64,000 nucleotides of DNA from Algoriphagus winogradskyi (GTDB lineage Bacteria; Bacteroidota; Bacteroidia; Cytophagales; Cyclobacteriaceae): positions 372,001-436,000 of the forward strand of contig NZ_FXUA01000001.1 in assembly GCF_900182815.1 (NCBI RefSeq), read 5' to 3'. The notes under the pieces are model-generated. The model searched no databases. It saw only the letters and a list, made by a program, of their open reading frames with translations, and was not told the DNA's origin. Within the stretch, counting starts at the first letter, position 1; the number at the start of each line of letters is the position of its first letter. This document shows, in pieces, positions 49,717 through 59,138 of the stretch. Position numbers and translations under genes: made by a program.

Positions 49717-50276
49717 ATAAATATTTGTCTAATTTGTCTAAACGCTTCCACTAAGTAAGCAAAAGCAATGCGCGAGATATTAAAGTAAAGAATTGAGGCC
49801 AATTCGGGCTACGGGCACTTGTATTGAGCGTAATCGAAGTATCGGTCTAATAACCTGATAAGAAAAGCCTCTGAGGAACTGGCTTAATTACGGCTAATCA
49901 AATAATTTTTAATTAAATGTAACATTAAATTCCCCTTACACATGAAATTTATATTGGGCCTAAAAACAACGATTACACCCCTAATCAACTCATTGTAAGC
50001 CAAGTTAATACACCTATGTAAAAGAAAAAGTTTTCTTAAACAAACTAGCTTACTGCTAAAAGCACATCTAGGAAATGTTCAAAAAAATAAATAAATACTA
50101 ATCTACTTATAAGGAAAGATCCATTGACAGCTAAAAAAATGAACCTATATTTCCATATTACCTTCAAATCAACCGCACATAAAATGAGTCAAGCCTTAAT
50201 TTTATATATATCTTCTATGTCCTACAAAAAACCGTAAGAAGGGAATTACCCCCTCCCTTAAAATTTCGAGAATTTG
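49717..50276. other. intergenic region with dispersed repeat
   Basis: About 560 AT-rich bases between divergent genes. It holds the second copy of the 31-base repeat (49816-49846) and the promoter region of the propeller sensor. No RNA gene recognised. Confidence 0.55.
49816..49846 (-). repeat. dispersed repeat, copy 2
   Basis: Inverted copy of 8714-8744 (about 26 of 31 bases identical by eye), reading CACTTGTATTG...CGGT on the plus strand. Confidence 0.6.
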
Positions 50277-52958
50277 ATGAAGAAGGTTACGATTAAGTAT
50301 TTTTACTATATACTGGCTTTATGCCTTTTGTTAAAGCATCCTGTGCTTTCACAATCTGTTCCTAGCTCATCAACTAAAAACCCTGAAATTGTCCACAACT
50401 ACGTGATGGAAATTTGGAACAACTCCAAAGGACTGCCCCAAAATGCAGTATTCGCTATGGAAAAGGACAATTTTGGATATTTATGGACTGCAACAGAGGA
50501 AGGATTAGCCAGATTTGATGGAAAAATTCTCAAAGTATTTGACCAGGACAACTATCCTGAAATGCTTGAGCAGACTTATTACAATTTTTTTAAAACCGAA
50601 AGTGGTATTTGGGCGGCCGGAGACCGGAGTATTGCTTTGCTTAATAAAAACATCAAAACAATAATTGATTGCTCCGAAATAACGGATAAAGCCTTGATCA
50701 GAGCAATAGCAGATAATGGAGAAGGTGGTTTACTTATAGGCAATCAAAAAGGTCAGATTTTCTCTTGGGATCAGGAGACATTCACTCTTCTGCCGTATTG
50801 GACTCCTGGAGTTCCGCTGGACATATTCGGATTTTACCCACTGAAAAACTCAATTATACTTGTGGGTACATCACGCGGCATATATGAACTGAACCTACAA
50901 ACCAGAAAAGTGAAATTGGTTACCAGGCAGGATTTCTCTGCATTAAAAATTTTTGGCAATGGGGATCAACTTTATGTATATGCTCTTGATGAAGGGATTT
51001 TTCGCTTAAAAGAAGGTTATATTCTTGAAAACATCTATTCTTTTAAGCAGGTCAACATCATCTCACCGTCCAGCCTTATTGCAGATTCGGACAACTCGAT
51101 CTGGGCCGGGTCTCTGGAAAGCGGACTTATTAAAATGTCAGAAGGAAGAATTACCCAAATTATTTATCCAGAGCTCCAAACTTATACAGTAAGAAAAATC
51201 ATCAGAGAAAAAGACAATCTATACCTGGGTACTGTGGGTAAAGGATTGGCAATTGTAAGACCTGCCAAAATCAAACATTTAAACCAGGATGTTTTACAGG
51301 AGAAAAACATCAAGCCAATTTATCAAGCTGCCGATAGTAGTATTTGGATTGGGACTAAATCCGATGGAGTTTACCAATTAAAGAATGGAGAAATAAATTC
51401 CTGGAAAGATGAGGACGGGCTATTACAAAACAGAGTTAATACCATCGGATCTGCCAATGGAAAAGTTTACGTGGGAAGTCTTGGGGGGGTATCAATTATT
51501 GACCAGCAAAATGGTCAAATAGTAGAATACCTCACAAAAGAAAATGGACTGCAAAGCAATTATGTCTATGCCATATTCCGGGATTCAAAAAATTGGCTTT
51601 GGATTCTGACCCGGGGCGGTGGTATTCATTACATTGATGAAAAGGACAGCTTTCACCAAGTAGAATTACCCGAAAAGTACGCCAATACCAGTTTTATTAG
51701 TATTCTGGAGTTGAATAATAAACAGGTAATCATAGGATCTGTTAACGAGGGTTTTCTTCGTTTTGAAAATGATCAATTGATCGAAAACCAAATCCTACCA
51801 TTGCCAATGAGTGAAAATCTTATCTATAGTATGTATGAAGACAGAGATGGAGATTTGTGGTTTGCTACCCACGGTGGCATCGTGCTTTTACATCAAGGGG
51901 AATTTAAGATTCTAAAAAAAGAAAACGGCCTAAAATCCCGAGGTGTTTTCAGTATCATTTCAGATGGAAACTCTGGTATATGGACTACCAATAATTTTGG
52001 AGTCCAATACTTCCCCAATTCTGAGCTAGAAAAATTCAAACATACTTCCGATGAAGATTTTCATATTGTCAATAACTTTTACAATGAAAGTCATGGAATG
52101 CCTAATTCAGAAACAAATGGCTTAATCTTCCCCTCGGCATTAAAGGACTATTCGGGGGAAATCTGGATCCCAACAGTGGAAGGAATTGGTATCATTCGTG
52201 GGCCATCATTGGCAGAAAAAGAAGACTCAAAGAATTTCCTCTTTATGTGGGATAACCTTCACGTGGGTGGTCAAATAATTGGAATAGAAAATGAAATTAC
52301 CATTCCGGAAGGAGTGCGGATCTTTCAGGTAACTTTTAGTCTGATTGATATTGAAAGTCCGGATAGGTATTCTTTTTTTTACCGTATTAATAAAAACTCG
52401 GAGGAATGGCAACCCATCAGTGACAGTAGGCAGCTTAATTTTACGGGGTTAAAGCCGGGCTACTACAACTTGGAAATAAAAGTGCTTCGCCATGGAAAAA
52501 CTGAACTGATAAAGTCTTTACCTATTAGGGTAAAAGCAACTTGGTTTGAAAGTCTAGTTTTCAAGATCTTACTACTGATAGCGTTTGGAGTTCTAGTCAG
52601 TTTTATGGTAAAGTATTATTACAATGTCAGGATGAAAAGGAGTTTGGAATGCAAGGTGAATCAACGAACGGCTGAATTGAGCAATACTAACGACCAACTT
52701 AAAAAAGCATTGAGTGAGATAGAACGCAAGAACAACGTACTAATTGCTATCACCTGGCATCAATCCCATAAGGTAAGAGCGGCTTTAACCAAAGCAATGG
52801 GAATAGCACAGGTATTGAGTCAATATTCAAGTTATCCGGAAATAGGTCTCAGTAAAAATGAGTTGGAAATAGAACTCCAAAAATCGCTGGAGGAACTCGA
52901 CCAAATCGTCAGAAAAACACACTCAATGTCCGAAAACATGAAAAACCATGAAAGCTAA
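50277..52958 (+). CDS. propeller/Y_Y_Y sensor with HisKA-like helix but no ATPase domain
   Basis: 893 residues. Signal peptide 1-24, then two seven-bladed-type beta propellers (about 35-650; repeated N-x-L-W-x-G/T units such as G-Y-L-W-T-A-T-E-E-G-L and G-D-L-W-F-A-T-H-G-G), a Y_Y_Y domain (about 660-740), one membrane span (about 755-775), a coiled coil (785-820) and a dimerisation helix with W-H-Q-S-H-K-V-R-A (His near 830). The protein ends 60 residues later, with no N, G1 or G2 boxes of the ATP-binding domain. This is the layout of a one-component or hybrid sensor cut after its phospho-acceptor domain. A receiver gene overlaps its end by 11 bases. Confidence 0.88.
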   Translation: MKKVTIKYFYYILALCLLLKHPVLSQSVPSSSTKNPEIVHNYVMEIWNNSKGLPQNAVFAMEKDNFGYLWTATEEGLARFDGKILKVFDQDNYPEMLEQTYYNFFKTESGIWAAGDRSIALLNKNIKTIIDCSEITDKALIRAIADNGEGGLLIGNQKGQIFSWDQETFTLLPYWTPGVPLDIFGFYPLKNSIILVGTSRGIYELNLQTRKVKLVTRQDFSALKIFGNGDQLYVYALDEGIFRLKEGYILENIYSFKQVNIISPSSLIADSDNSIWAGSLESGLIKMSEGRITQIIYPELQTYTVRKIIREKDNLYLGTVGKGLAIVRPAKIKHLNQDVLQEKNIKPIYQAADSSIWIGTKSDGVYQLKNGEINSWKDEDGLLQNRVNTIGSANGKVYVGSLGGVSIIDQQNGQIVEYLTKENGLQSNYVYAIFRDSKNWLWILTRGGGIHYIDEKDSFHQVELPEKYANTSFISILELNNKQVIIGSVNEGFLRFENDQLIENQILPLPMSENLIYSMYEDRDGDLWFATHGGIVLLHQGEFKILKKENGLKSRGVFSIISDGNSGIWTTNNFGVQYFPNSELEKFKHTSDEDFHIVNNFYNESHGMPNSETNGLIFPSALKDYSGEIWIPTVEGIGIIRGPSLAEKEDSKNFLFMWDNLHVGGQIIGIENEITIPEGVRIFQVTFSLIDIESPDRYSFFYRINKNSEEWQPISDSRQLNFTGLKPGYYNLEIKVLRHGKTELIKSLPIRVKATWFESLVFKILLLIAFGVLVSFMVKYYYNVRMKRSLECKVNQRTAELSNTNDQLKKALSEIERKNNVLIAITWHQSHKVRAALTKAMGIAQVLSQYSSYPEIGLSKNELEIELQKSLEELDQIVRKTHSMSENMKNHES

Positions 52959-53358
52959 ACTACCCGTAATATACATTATCGACGATGACCAAATAATTAT
53001 ATTACTGCACAAAGCACAAGTCAAAACACAACTTCAAGGCATGGATGTACAGGCCTTCCATGATGCACAAGAAGCTTTAGAAACGCTCGCATCCTTAAAT
53101 AGCACTGGGCAAAAGAACCTGATTTTTTTGGATATCAACATGCCTAGAATGAATGGCTGGCAATTTTTGGATCAACTACAGGAACGTGTTAATTGTGAAG
53201 ATATCAAGGTGATTATTGTAACCTCATCACTGAGTAAGTCGGACAAGGATAAGTCTACACAATATCCCATGGTCATAGATTATTGGGAAAAACCTATGGG
53301 ATCAGCTCAATTGACCGAGCTGAGGGAACGATTGGGCGAGTGGTTACCTAAAAATTAG
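52948..53358 (+). CDS. single-domain response regulator receiver
   Basis: 136 residues. Acidic pocket D-D-D (11-13), phospho-acceptor Asp in L-I-F-L-D-I-N-M-P (about 62), T-S-S near 90, and K-P near 110. No output domain. Overlap of 11 bases with the sensor gene shows coupled expression, so the pair probably passes phosphate from a His in the sensor (or an outside kinase) to this Asp. Confidence 0.9.
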   Translation: MKAKLPVIYIIDDDQIIILLHKAQVKTQLQGMDVQAFHDAQEALETLASLNSTGQKNLIFLDINMPRMNGWQFLDQLQERVNCEDIKVIIVTSSLSKSDKDKSTQYPMVIDYWEKPMGSAQLTELRERLGEWLPKN

Positions 53359-53767
53359 TTTGACTGTTTTAAGCTATTTAATGCCACCGGGTTGTTTTTC
53401 AGTAAGTTAAATTAGTTTCATTGATTGCTTTCAAAGATAATGTCCTTCAACCCACTGCTGGTAAATCCTGTAAAATCCCGACCACCTAGGGCTCAAGACG
53501 AAAGTTGAAGAGTTTTTGAGCTAAGTACCGGCCACTGTATTTTTTGAATAAAAAAATTCAGAAGTGATGTTTTTACGTTGAATTCCTTTTGTAGTATTTC
53601 AGCAATGGATCGTTGGATTCCAGTTGCGCTGCGTCACCCTGTCAAATATCCTGTGTTTCCTGCAAAATCCACGTAGAGTCAGTTTGCTGATTAAACTTTT
53701 CCAGATAAAAAATATCATTTCCGCATTCCTATTCAACGCATGGAAAAGCTGATAGATCTACTTCTAA
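53359..53767. other. intergenic region without a supported gene
   Basis: About 410 bases between convergent genes. Nothing recognised: no terminator hairpin with a T run, no repeat. Confidence 0.5.
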
Positions 53768-54469
53768 TCACGCAATGCCTTTTGACAATTGATTTAACAT
53801 GTTTGAGTTTTCATTAGGAAAAATCTTAGCACTCACGCCTTTAGCATGAAAGAGACTTCTTAATGTTCTTTCATAAAACATGGTATTTGTTTCCCACAAA
53901 TCCCTTTCTTCCTTATCAACCTCCAAGCATTCAATATTCTTAAGAAACTGTGAAGAAATCAGTTTAGTAATCCATTCAAAATCCGCCTCTCTAATCTTGC
54001 CTAGTTTGACTTTTTTACCTAAGTATTTTGCCCAAGTAGTTGTAAAAACCACCTCATCGGAAAATATATTCTCTACTGAATCCTGCTTTTTTCGATCGGA
54101 AGGGTTTCTCCACAATTCAACCACTGAGAAGCATTTGCCATGCTTAAAAATAAAGTGCTCAACAATTTCAGGCAAGGCCTGTTTCGGGCAGATAGACATT
54201 CCGTCAGTTTTTGAAAAGTTGTCAAAACAAAGCTCAAGATTAAAACTTTGTCCTAAAGTAGGAATTAGCCAATCGTACCATTTACTCCCTTTTTTTGTGT
54301 TAAACTCTGCGCAATCTATCCCTATTCTCAAAGTTTCAAACCCATAAGTCTTCAGCTTCTCTATTTCAAGATTTACTTCCCTTCTATTTCTTGCAGTGAA
54401 CCAAATTATCTCATTATCTAAAAGCTCTTGACTAAAGCTATCTTCTTTAGGAATTGAATCAATTTTCAT
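53768..54469 (-). CDS. hypothetical protein, possible TIM-barrel (glycosidase-like) fold
   Basis: 233 residues, no signal peptide. The segments F-E-T-L-R-I-G-I-D-C-A-E-F near 45-55 and W-Y-D-W-L-I-P-T-L near 65, then V-V-E-L-W-R-N-P near 120, look like strands 1 to 4 of a TIM barrel of the glycoside-hydrolase kind. They are reminiscent of the truncated 'beta-xylosidase' domain found beside sugar epimerases. The likeness is a memory-based guess. Separated from the neighbouring operon by a terminator at 54558-54588. Confidence 0.55.
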   Translation of the reverse strand: MKIDSIPKEDSFSQELLDNEIIWFTARNRREVNLEIEKLKTYGFETLRIGIDCAEFNTKKGSKWYDWLIPTLGQSFNLELCFDNFSKTDGMSICPKQALPEIVEHFIFKHGKCFSVVELWRNPSDRKKQDSVENIFSDEVVFTTTWAKYLGKKVKLGKIREADFEWITKLISSQFLKNIECLEVDKEERDLWETNTMFYERTLRSLFHAKGVSAKIFPNENSNMLNQLSKGIA

Positions 54470-54557
54470 AGGGATTAAATTTTGCGATTAAGAATTTTTT
54501 AGTGCGGACTATAATGGTCTACTACTAATTACTTATTCAAAAAAATTACCAAATCAA

Positions 54558-54588
54558 AAAGCCACTTCCTAAGGCAGGAAATGGCTTT
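54558..54588 (-). terminator. terminator of the symporter operon
   Basis: Stem AAAGCCA(c)TTCCT / AGGAA(a)TGGCTTT with a 5-nt loop, followed on the minus strand by TTTTT. It lies 83 bases after the stop of the symporter gene. Confidence 0.8.
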
Positions 54589-54670
54589 ACATAGTTTTTA
54601 CAACTAAATTCAGCGACTAATTTTTCTCAATTTGTGGAGAATTTGCGTGCGCTTTCATCTGGCAAACCTA

Positions 54671-56167
54671 TCAAGAACTTTCTTCTGGTTTAGCCAAAAA
54701 ACCAGTAAGTAGAAATCCAAGAATAAAAATCGTAAGTGTCCCCATTACGATAGTCAGATTAGTATGCAGGGTATTTTCAAAGCCCTCCAAACTAGTTCCT
54801 TTAAATAAAATCGCTGAAAGACTCATCCATCCAATAACCAAAACACCGCACAACACGCCGATTGCTGCTGCTTTGCTCGAGGCCTTTTTTACTACAAAAC
54901 CCAGTAAAAACAAACCTAAAATCCCACCACTAAAAATGGAAGAAAGAGCCCACCAAGCTTCTAAGGCACTAGTCACTCCATTAAAGGCTAAAGCAACCAA
55001 TATACTGAGACCTCCCATTACGAAGGAACTTAGCAAAAGCACGCGCATGGATTGCTTCTCGGTGGCATTTTTGTGAATGTATTTGCGATAATGATCTGAA
55101 AGAAATACCGTCGCTGAGCTATTGATACTCGTAGAAACAGTGCTCATACCTGCTGCAAAAATCGAAGCAATCAAAATGCCTGTCACACCCGTCGGAAGCC
55201 CTGATACAATGAAGTAGGGAAATACCTTATCGGCATTCTCAGCCAACTGCAATTCTGCAGGCAAAAGATCCGGAAAAGCCTGATAATAGGAAAAAAGCGC
55301 TGTTCCAATAAAGAAAAACAATAAGGAAACTGGTACATAAAGTAAGCTACCCAACCACGTGGATTTCACTGCTTCCTTCTCTGATTTGGCGCTGATATAG
55401 CGCTGAATGTAACTTTGATCTATCCCAAAATTCTGTAGGTTAATAAAGAGCCCATAGATCAAAATCATCCAGAAAGTAGATTCTACGAAGTTGATTTTAA
55501 AACTTCCCAAACTGAATTTATTTGCTTCAGCTGCGATAGTAATCACTTCTCCAGGTCCATTTGGCATAGAAAACAAGATCACTACAAGACACAGCAATGC
55601 TCCTCCAATCAAAACTATCCCTTGAATAGCATCTGTCCAGATCACTGCTTCGATCCCACCTAGCATGGCATAAACCATCACGCTAATTCCTGTACAGACG
55701 ATAATAATAGGAACGCTCCATCCGAATAAAGCATTCATCGGCAACGCCAGCAAGTACATGATTGCTCCCATTCTTGCCAGCTGAGTCAATAAGTAGCAAA
55801 TGGAAGCATAGACTCTAGCCCAGGAACCAAAACGAGTTTCCAGGTAATAATAAGCGGATTCGCTTTGGAGATTTCTATACAAGGGGACAAAATACTTTAC
55901 CGCTATCCAAGCGGCAAAAGGTATGGAAAGGCTAAAGACAAATCCGTTCCAGTTGGATAAAAAAGCATTTCCAGGAAGTGCCAAGAAACTTATACTGCTC
56001 ACAAACGTGGCGAATATTGACATTCCTATCGCCCAGCTTGGAAGCCTTCCGCCTCCAGTTGTATATTCCAGAGCCGTCCGTTTGCGGAATGAAAAGGAGA
56101 TTCCAAACCCAACAATAGCAGCCATGTAAACAAGAAAAACTAGTAAATCTATTAAAGGTAAATCCAT
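54671..56167 (-). CDS. sodium:solute symporter (SSS family)
   Basis: 498 residues with about 13 membrane spans, beginning M-D-L-P-L-I-D-L-L-V-F-L-V-Y. Family marks include G-G-G-R-L-P-S-W-A-I-G-M-S-I-F-A-T-F-V-S-S-I-S (about 39-60) around the Na+ site and A-M-L-G-G-I-E-A-V-I-W-T-D near 170. Imports a solute with Na+. The size equals that of sialic-acid SSS transporters, and the operon partner is a DapA/NanA-type lyase. A sugar acid such as sialic acid or a related 2-keto acid is therefore plausible but unproven. Last gene of the operon. Confidence 0.92.
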   Translation of the reverse strand: MDLPLIDLLVFLVYMAAIVGFGISFSFRKRTALEYTTGGGRLPSWAIGMSIFATFVSSISFLALPGNAFLSNWNGFVFSLSIPFAAWIAVKYFVPLYRNLQSESAYYYLETRFGSWARVYASICYLLTQLARMGAIMYLLALPMNALFGWSVPIIIVCTGISVMVYAMLGGIEAVIWTDAIQGIVLIGGALLCLVVILFSMPNGPGEVITIAAEANKFSLGSFKINFVESTFWMILIYGLFINLQNFGIDQSYIQRYISAKSEKEAVKSTWLGSLLYVPVSLLFFFIGTALFSYYQAFPDLLPAELQLAENADKVFPYFIVSGLPTGVTGILIASIFAAGMSTVSTSINSSATVFLSDHYRKYIHKNATEKQSMRVLLLSSFVMGGLSILVALAFNGVTSALEAWWALSSIFSGGILGLFLLGFVVKKASSKAAAIGVLCGVLVIGWMSLSAILFKGTSLEGFENTLHTNLTIVMGTLTIFILGFLLTGFLAKPEESS

Positions 56168-56228
56168 CTGTTCTGGGGCTTTTTGGGAAGAGAAAATTAA
56201 GTAACGCTAATTATAGGATTCAAACCAG

Positions 56229-57170
56229 TCAAACTTTCTTGAGTTCTAGCTGATTAGTAATCTCAATTAATCTTTTTCGGAGTTCTTCTACTTCTTCTTC
56301 TGAGAATGGATACAATGGTGAGGCAAATTGTGCTTGGCAAAGTCCTCTAAATGACATCGCAGTTTTCAGCCCTTTCATATAGCTAGACTTATAGCCCCCT
56401 ACTTGATAGATCTTAGTACTGATTTCCATCACCACAGCTTGGAATTCTTTTACTTTTCCAAAATCCCTTTTCACAGCAGCCTCATAGAGCCCCACATAGA
56501 CTTCCGGAAATAGATTAGCTCCCCCACAAACTCCACCATGACTCCCCATCAATACCGTTTCGGCCATCATTTCTTCCGGTCCTACCATCAGCACAAAATC
56601 AGGCTGATCTCTAAAGGCATGGCATAGCGACTGAAAATACACACCATGTGCAGAGCTGTCCTTCAAGCCAATAATCCGCTCATGTGAGGAAAGTTTGACT
56701 ACCGTATCCACCTCGATGATTAGTTTGGTATGAGAGGGCATGTTGTAAAGAAACATTGGAATAGAGATTCCGTCCGCCAATTGCTTGAAATAGGAATACA
56801 TTTCTGATTGATCAATAGTAATGTAAAAAGGCGGTGCAGCCACCACAGCATCTGCTCCAGCTTCTTCGGCGTAGTCTGCCAAAGCGATACTTTCCTCAAT
56901 CGAAACATCCGTTATCCCAACCAATACAGGCACTCTTCCGGCTACCAGCTCACAGGTCTGCGTGATCAATTCTCTTCGAACTTGATAGCTAAGCCCTGAG
57001 AATTCTCCAGTAGTTCCTAGGATAAAAATACCATGAACTCCTCCAGCTATCAAGTGCTCTATCAATTTCTGAACACTTGCGGAATCTAGAGCCCCATCAG
57101 CATTCAGAGGTGTAATCATCGGAGGGATAATCCCTCTCAGTGGGAAATTTGTTTTAGTTAAAAGTGACAT
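56229..57170 (-). CDS. dihydrodipicolinate synthase/N-acetylneuraminate lyase-family aldolase
   Basis: 313 residues. TIM-barrel class I aldolase: G-T-T-G-E (52-56), Tyr142 in L-Y-N-M-P, Schiff-base Lys170 in G-L-K-D-S-S. The family splits or joins pyruvate with aldehydes (DapA, NanA, keto-deoxy sugar-acid aldolases). A single DapA is normally elsewhere in the genome, and this copy sits in a transport operon, so a catabolic lyase for a sugar acid is more likely. The start overlaps the end of the upstream gene by 17 bases. No NanK, NanE or NagB gene accompanies it. Confidence 0.9.
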   Translation of the reverse strand: MSLLTKTNFPLRGIIPPMITPLNADGALDSASVQKLIEHLIAGGVHGIFILGTTGEFSGLSYQVRRELITQTCELVAGRVPVLVGITDVSIEESIALADYAEEAGADAVVAAPPFYITIDQSEMYSYFKQLADGISIPMFLYNMPSHTKLIIEVDTVVKLSSHERIIGLKDSSAHGVYFQSLCHAFRDQPDFVLMVGPEEMMAETVLMGSHGGVCGGANLFPEVYVGLYEAAVKRDFGKVKEFQAVVMEISTKIYQVGGYKSSYMKGLKTAMSFRGLCQAQFASPLYPFSEEEVEELRKRLIEITNQLELKKV

Positions 57171-58623
57171 AGTTATTGTATAAAAAGGTGTTGAGATCTA
57201 AGACAAAAATCTGGTAAAAGCCTTCTCCATTGAGAGTTCCTTTCCTATTGTAAGCGATAGTATGGCCTTTGTTTGACCAGTTGATATTGCTGAGATGAGT
57301 GAATGGTTTTTCTGGCGCAGGCAAAACCAGAATCGTCTTTCCAGTTTCTACGGATGTGACATAAATGGCCTCATTTGCTCCATACGCGAGATATTTTCCA
57401 TCTGCACTTAGCGCGAACGAAGTATCTGGAGAAAAGTCATTTGCTGTAATGGCTTTGATCGAACCCCCAACCGGAGAAACTGCATGAATCTGGATAATAC
57501 CTGAATCTTCCTTTTGATAGAAATAGATGGCATTGCCATCCGGTGAACTTCTCAACCATTGTCGAGGTCTCTGGACTCCAGGGTTTTTATTTTCTGTTGT
57601 AAAAGTCAATCTACGTTGAGTGACTCCTTTAGGAAGAGAAGGCAGCTTTGTCAAACTCCCCGCATTGACTGAATTAATTAAAATAGAATTATCGTCAGGG
57701 ATATCCGTGATAAAAACCTCTGTGACTTTTTCACCAGAACTGGAAACCACGTCTCCCAAAAATGCCAAAGCGCGCTTTTGTCTTGTCCCATCAGACTTGA
57801 AATACCCCTCATTTCCTACCCAGCATTCTTCGTAGGCTTTGCTGATTTGATCCGAACCTGGGGCTGGATTGTTAGTCACTTCGGCGAGTAGAATGGCAAA
57901 ACTAGTCCCATCAAAGTTCTCATCATTTTGCTCTGCATCAACTTCCACTTTCTCCCCTACCAGAAAAGCGCCCACAGTTCTGAGGTCTGAAACAGTTGGG
58001 TTTTCTTTGGAAGTATGTTCTAAAATTTCATCATTATAAGTAAAGCTAACGAATTGACCATCTGTGCTGTATGAATAAGCGTGAGAACCTCCACGCAAAG
58101 CTCCGTTGGTAAAGGGAAATTGCACATCCCGAGCTTCCATGGGGTCTGATTGATTGTCATTTTCCAAATCAACTTGCATGGCAAATCTTCTGGTAAAGCC
58201 ATAAGGAACCTCTTCCGAAGCATTCTTTAACCCATGAATAAATACAACTTCGTTTCGAGAAGGATGAAAGCTTACCGCTCCAGTTCCCGGTCCAAACACA
58301 GTTTGGTTATAAAGCTGGTAAATAGTTTGAATTTCCCTGGTTGCAATATTCACTACTCCGATCGAAGCGTTTTCTCCGATTTTTGAATCATCGTTTCTAC
58401 CATCAAATGCCAACAAACGATCATCGGGAGAAAAAGCCTGCCGCTGATTCAGCATATGACCTGATAGATCTTTGGTTACTTGAATTTCCTGTGTTTCAGA
58501 AGGAGTTTGATTCATTGTTTCATTTTTGTCGTTGCATTTCACCAAAGTGAAAAGTAGTGGTATTAGTAGAATTCTGCCAAAGGCGGAAGGGTTAGAAATG
58601 TGTCTTTTCCGAAAAAGTCTCAT
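57154..58623 (-). CDS. YidR/DUF3748-like beta-propeller protein
   Basis: 489 residues. Lipoprotein-type signal (L-L-F-T-L-V-K-C). Then a TolB-like propeller of PD40-type repeats (A-F-S-P-D-D-R-L-L-A-F-D-G-R near 65, Y-S-T-D-G-Q-F-V-S-F-T-Y-N-D near 190, A-L-S-A-D-G-K-Y-L-A-Y near 410). The L-R-G-G-S-H-A-Y-S-Y-S-T-D-G segment matches my recollection of the E. coli YidR (DUF3748) protein, which lies near yidK (SSS symporter) and yidJ (sulfatase), the same family combination as here. Function unknown. The start codon overlaps the stop of the small gene upstream by four bases (ATGA). Confidence 0.75.
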   Translation of the reverse strand: MRLFRKRHISNPSAFGRILLIPLLFTLVKCNDKNETMNQTPSETQEIQVTKDLSGHMLNQRQAFSPDDRLLAFDGRNDDSKIGENASIGVVNIATREIQTIYQLYNQTVFGPGTGAVSFHPSRNEVVFIHGLKNASEEVPYGFTRRFAMQVDLENDNQSDPMEARDVQFPFTNGALRGGSHAYSYSTDGQFVSFTYNDEILEHTSKENPTVSDLRTVGAFLVGEKVEVDAEQNDENFDGTSFAILLAEVTNNPAPGSDQISKAYEECWVGNEGYFKSDGTRQKRALAFLGDVVSSSGEKVTEVFITDIPDDNSILINSVNAGSLTKLPSLPKGVTQRRLTFTTENKNPGVQRPRQWLRSSPDGNAIYFYQKEDSGIIQIHAVSPVGGSIKAITANDFSPDTSFALSADGKYLAYGANEAIYVTSVETGKTILVLPAPEKPFTHLSNINWSNKGHTIAYNRKGTLNGEGFYQIFVLDLNTFLYNNYVTFN

Positions 58624-58916
58624 CTACTGAAATGATAGAACCGCCCATCTTCAACACTGACTACTATTCCCCACTCTCCATCCACCTCATGAGCCAGCAT
58701 TTCCCATTGATTGAAGCGGACTTTTTCGAATCCCTCTTGTAATTCTTCTACGTGGCAAATAGGGTTATCACATGTAGTCCCAGAGTTGTTGTATTTAACA
58801 CTTTCAAAATCATGAGTGACTTGCTGAGCAAAATTTATTTTGAAAAAAGAGCTAGCTGTCAGGCAAAACACTAAGAAATATTTCACCAAGCTATTCACTT
58901 GAAAAAGTGGATTCAT
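58620..58916 (-). CDS. small hypothetical exported protein
   Basis: 98 residues. Signal peptide about 1-30 ending A-Q-Q, then a small domain with two cysteines (T-C-D-N-P-I-C, about 48-54) likely forming a disulfide, and W-E-M-L-A-H-E-V-D-G-E-W-G-I-V. First gene of the operon (small protein, propeller, aldolase, symporter), translationally coupled to the propeller gene. No family recognised. Confidence 0.65.
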   Translation of the reverse strand: MNPLFQVNSLVKYFLVFCLTASSFFKINFAQQVTHDFESVKYNNSGTTCDNPICHVEELQEGFEKVRFNQWEMLAHEVDGEWGIVVSVEDGRFYHFSR

Positions 58917-59138
58917 ACCTTAATTTATTTTGGGTTTTACTTTACTAAAGATCATTTTAAATCCCATACATTCTCTAGTCATTCTTACTCTTATATTCCA
59001 TTATTTTAGCATAATTACAGGAGGATAATCTGAAATGTATATCAAAATCATATTATTGAGTAGATTTGAAATACTTCATATTTCAATTAAATCAGTCAGT
59101 TTGACAAGAGAAAAACCTTCTCTTTTTATAACCCACCA

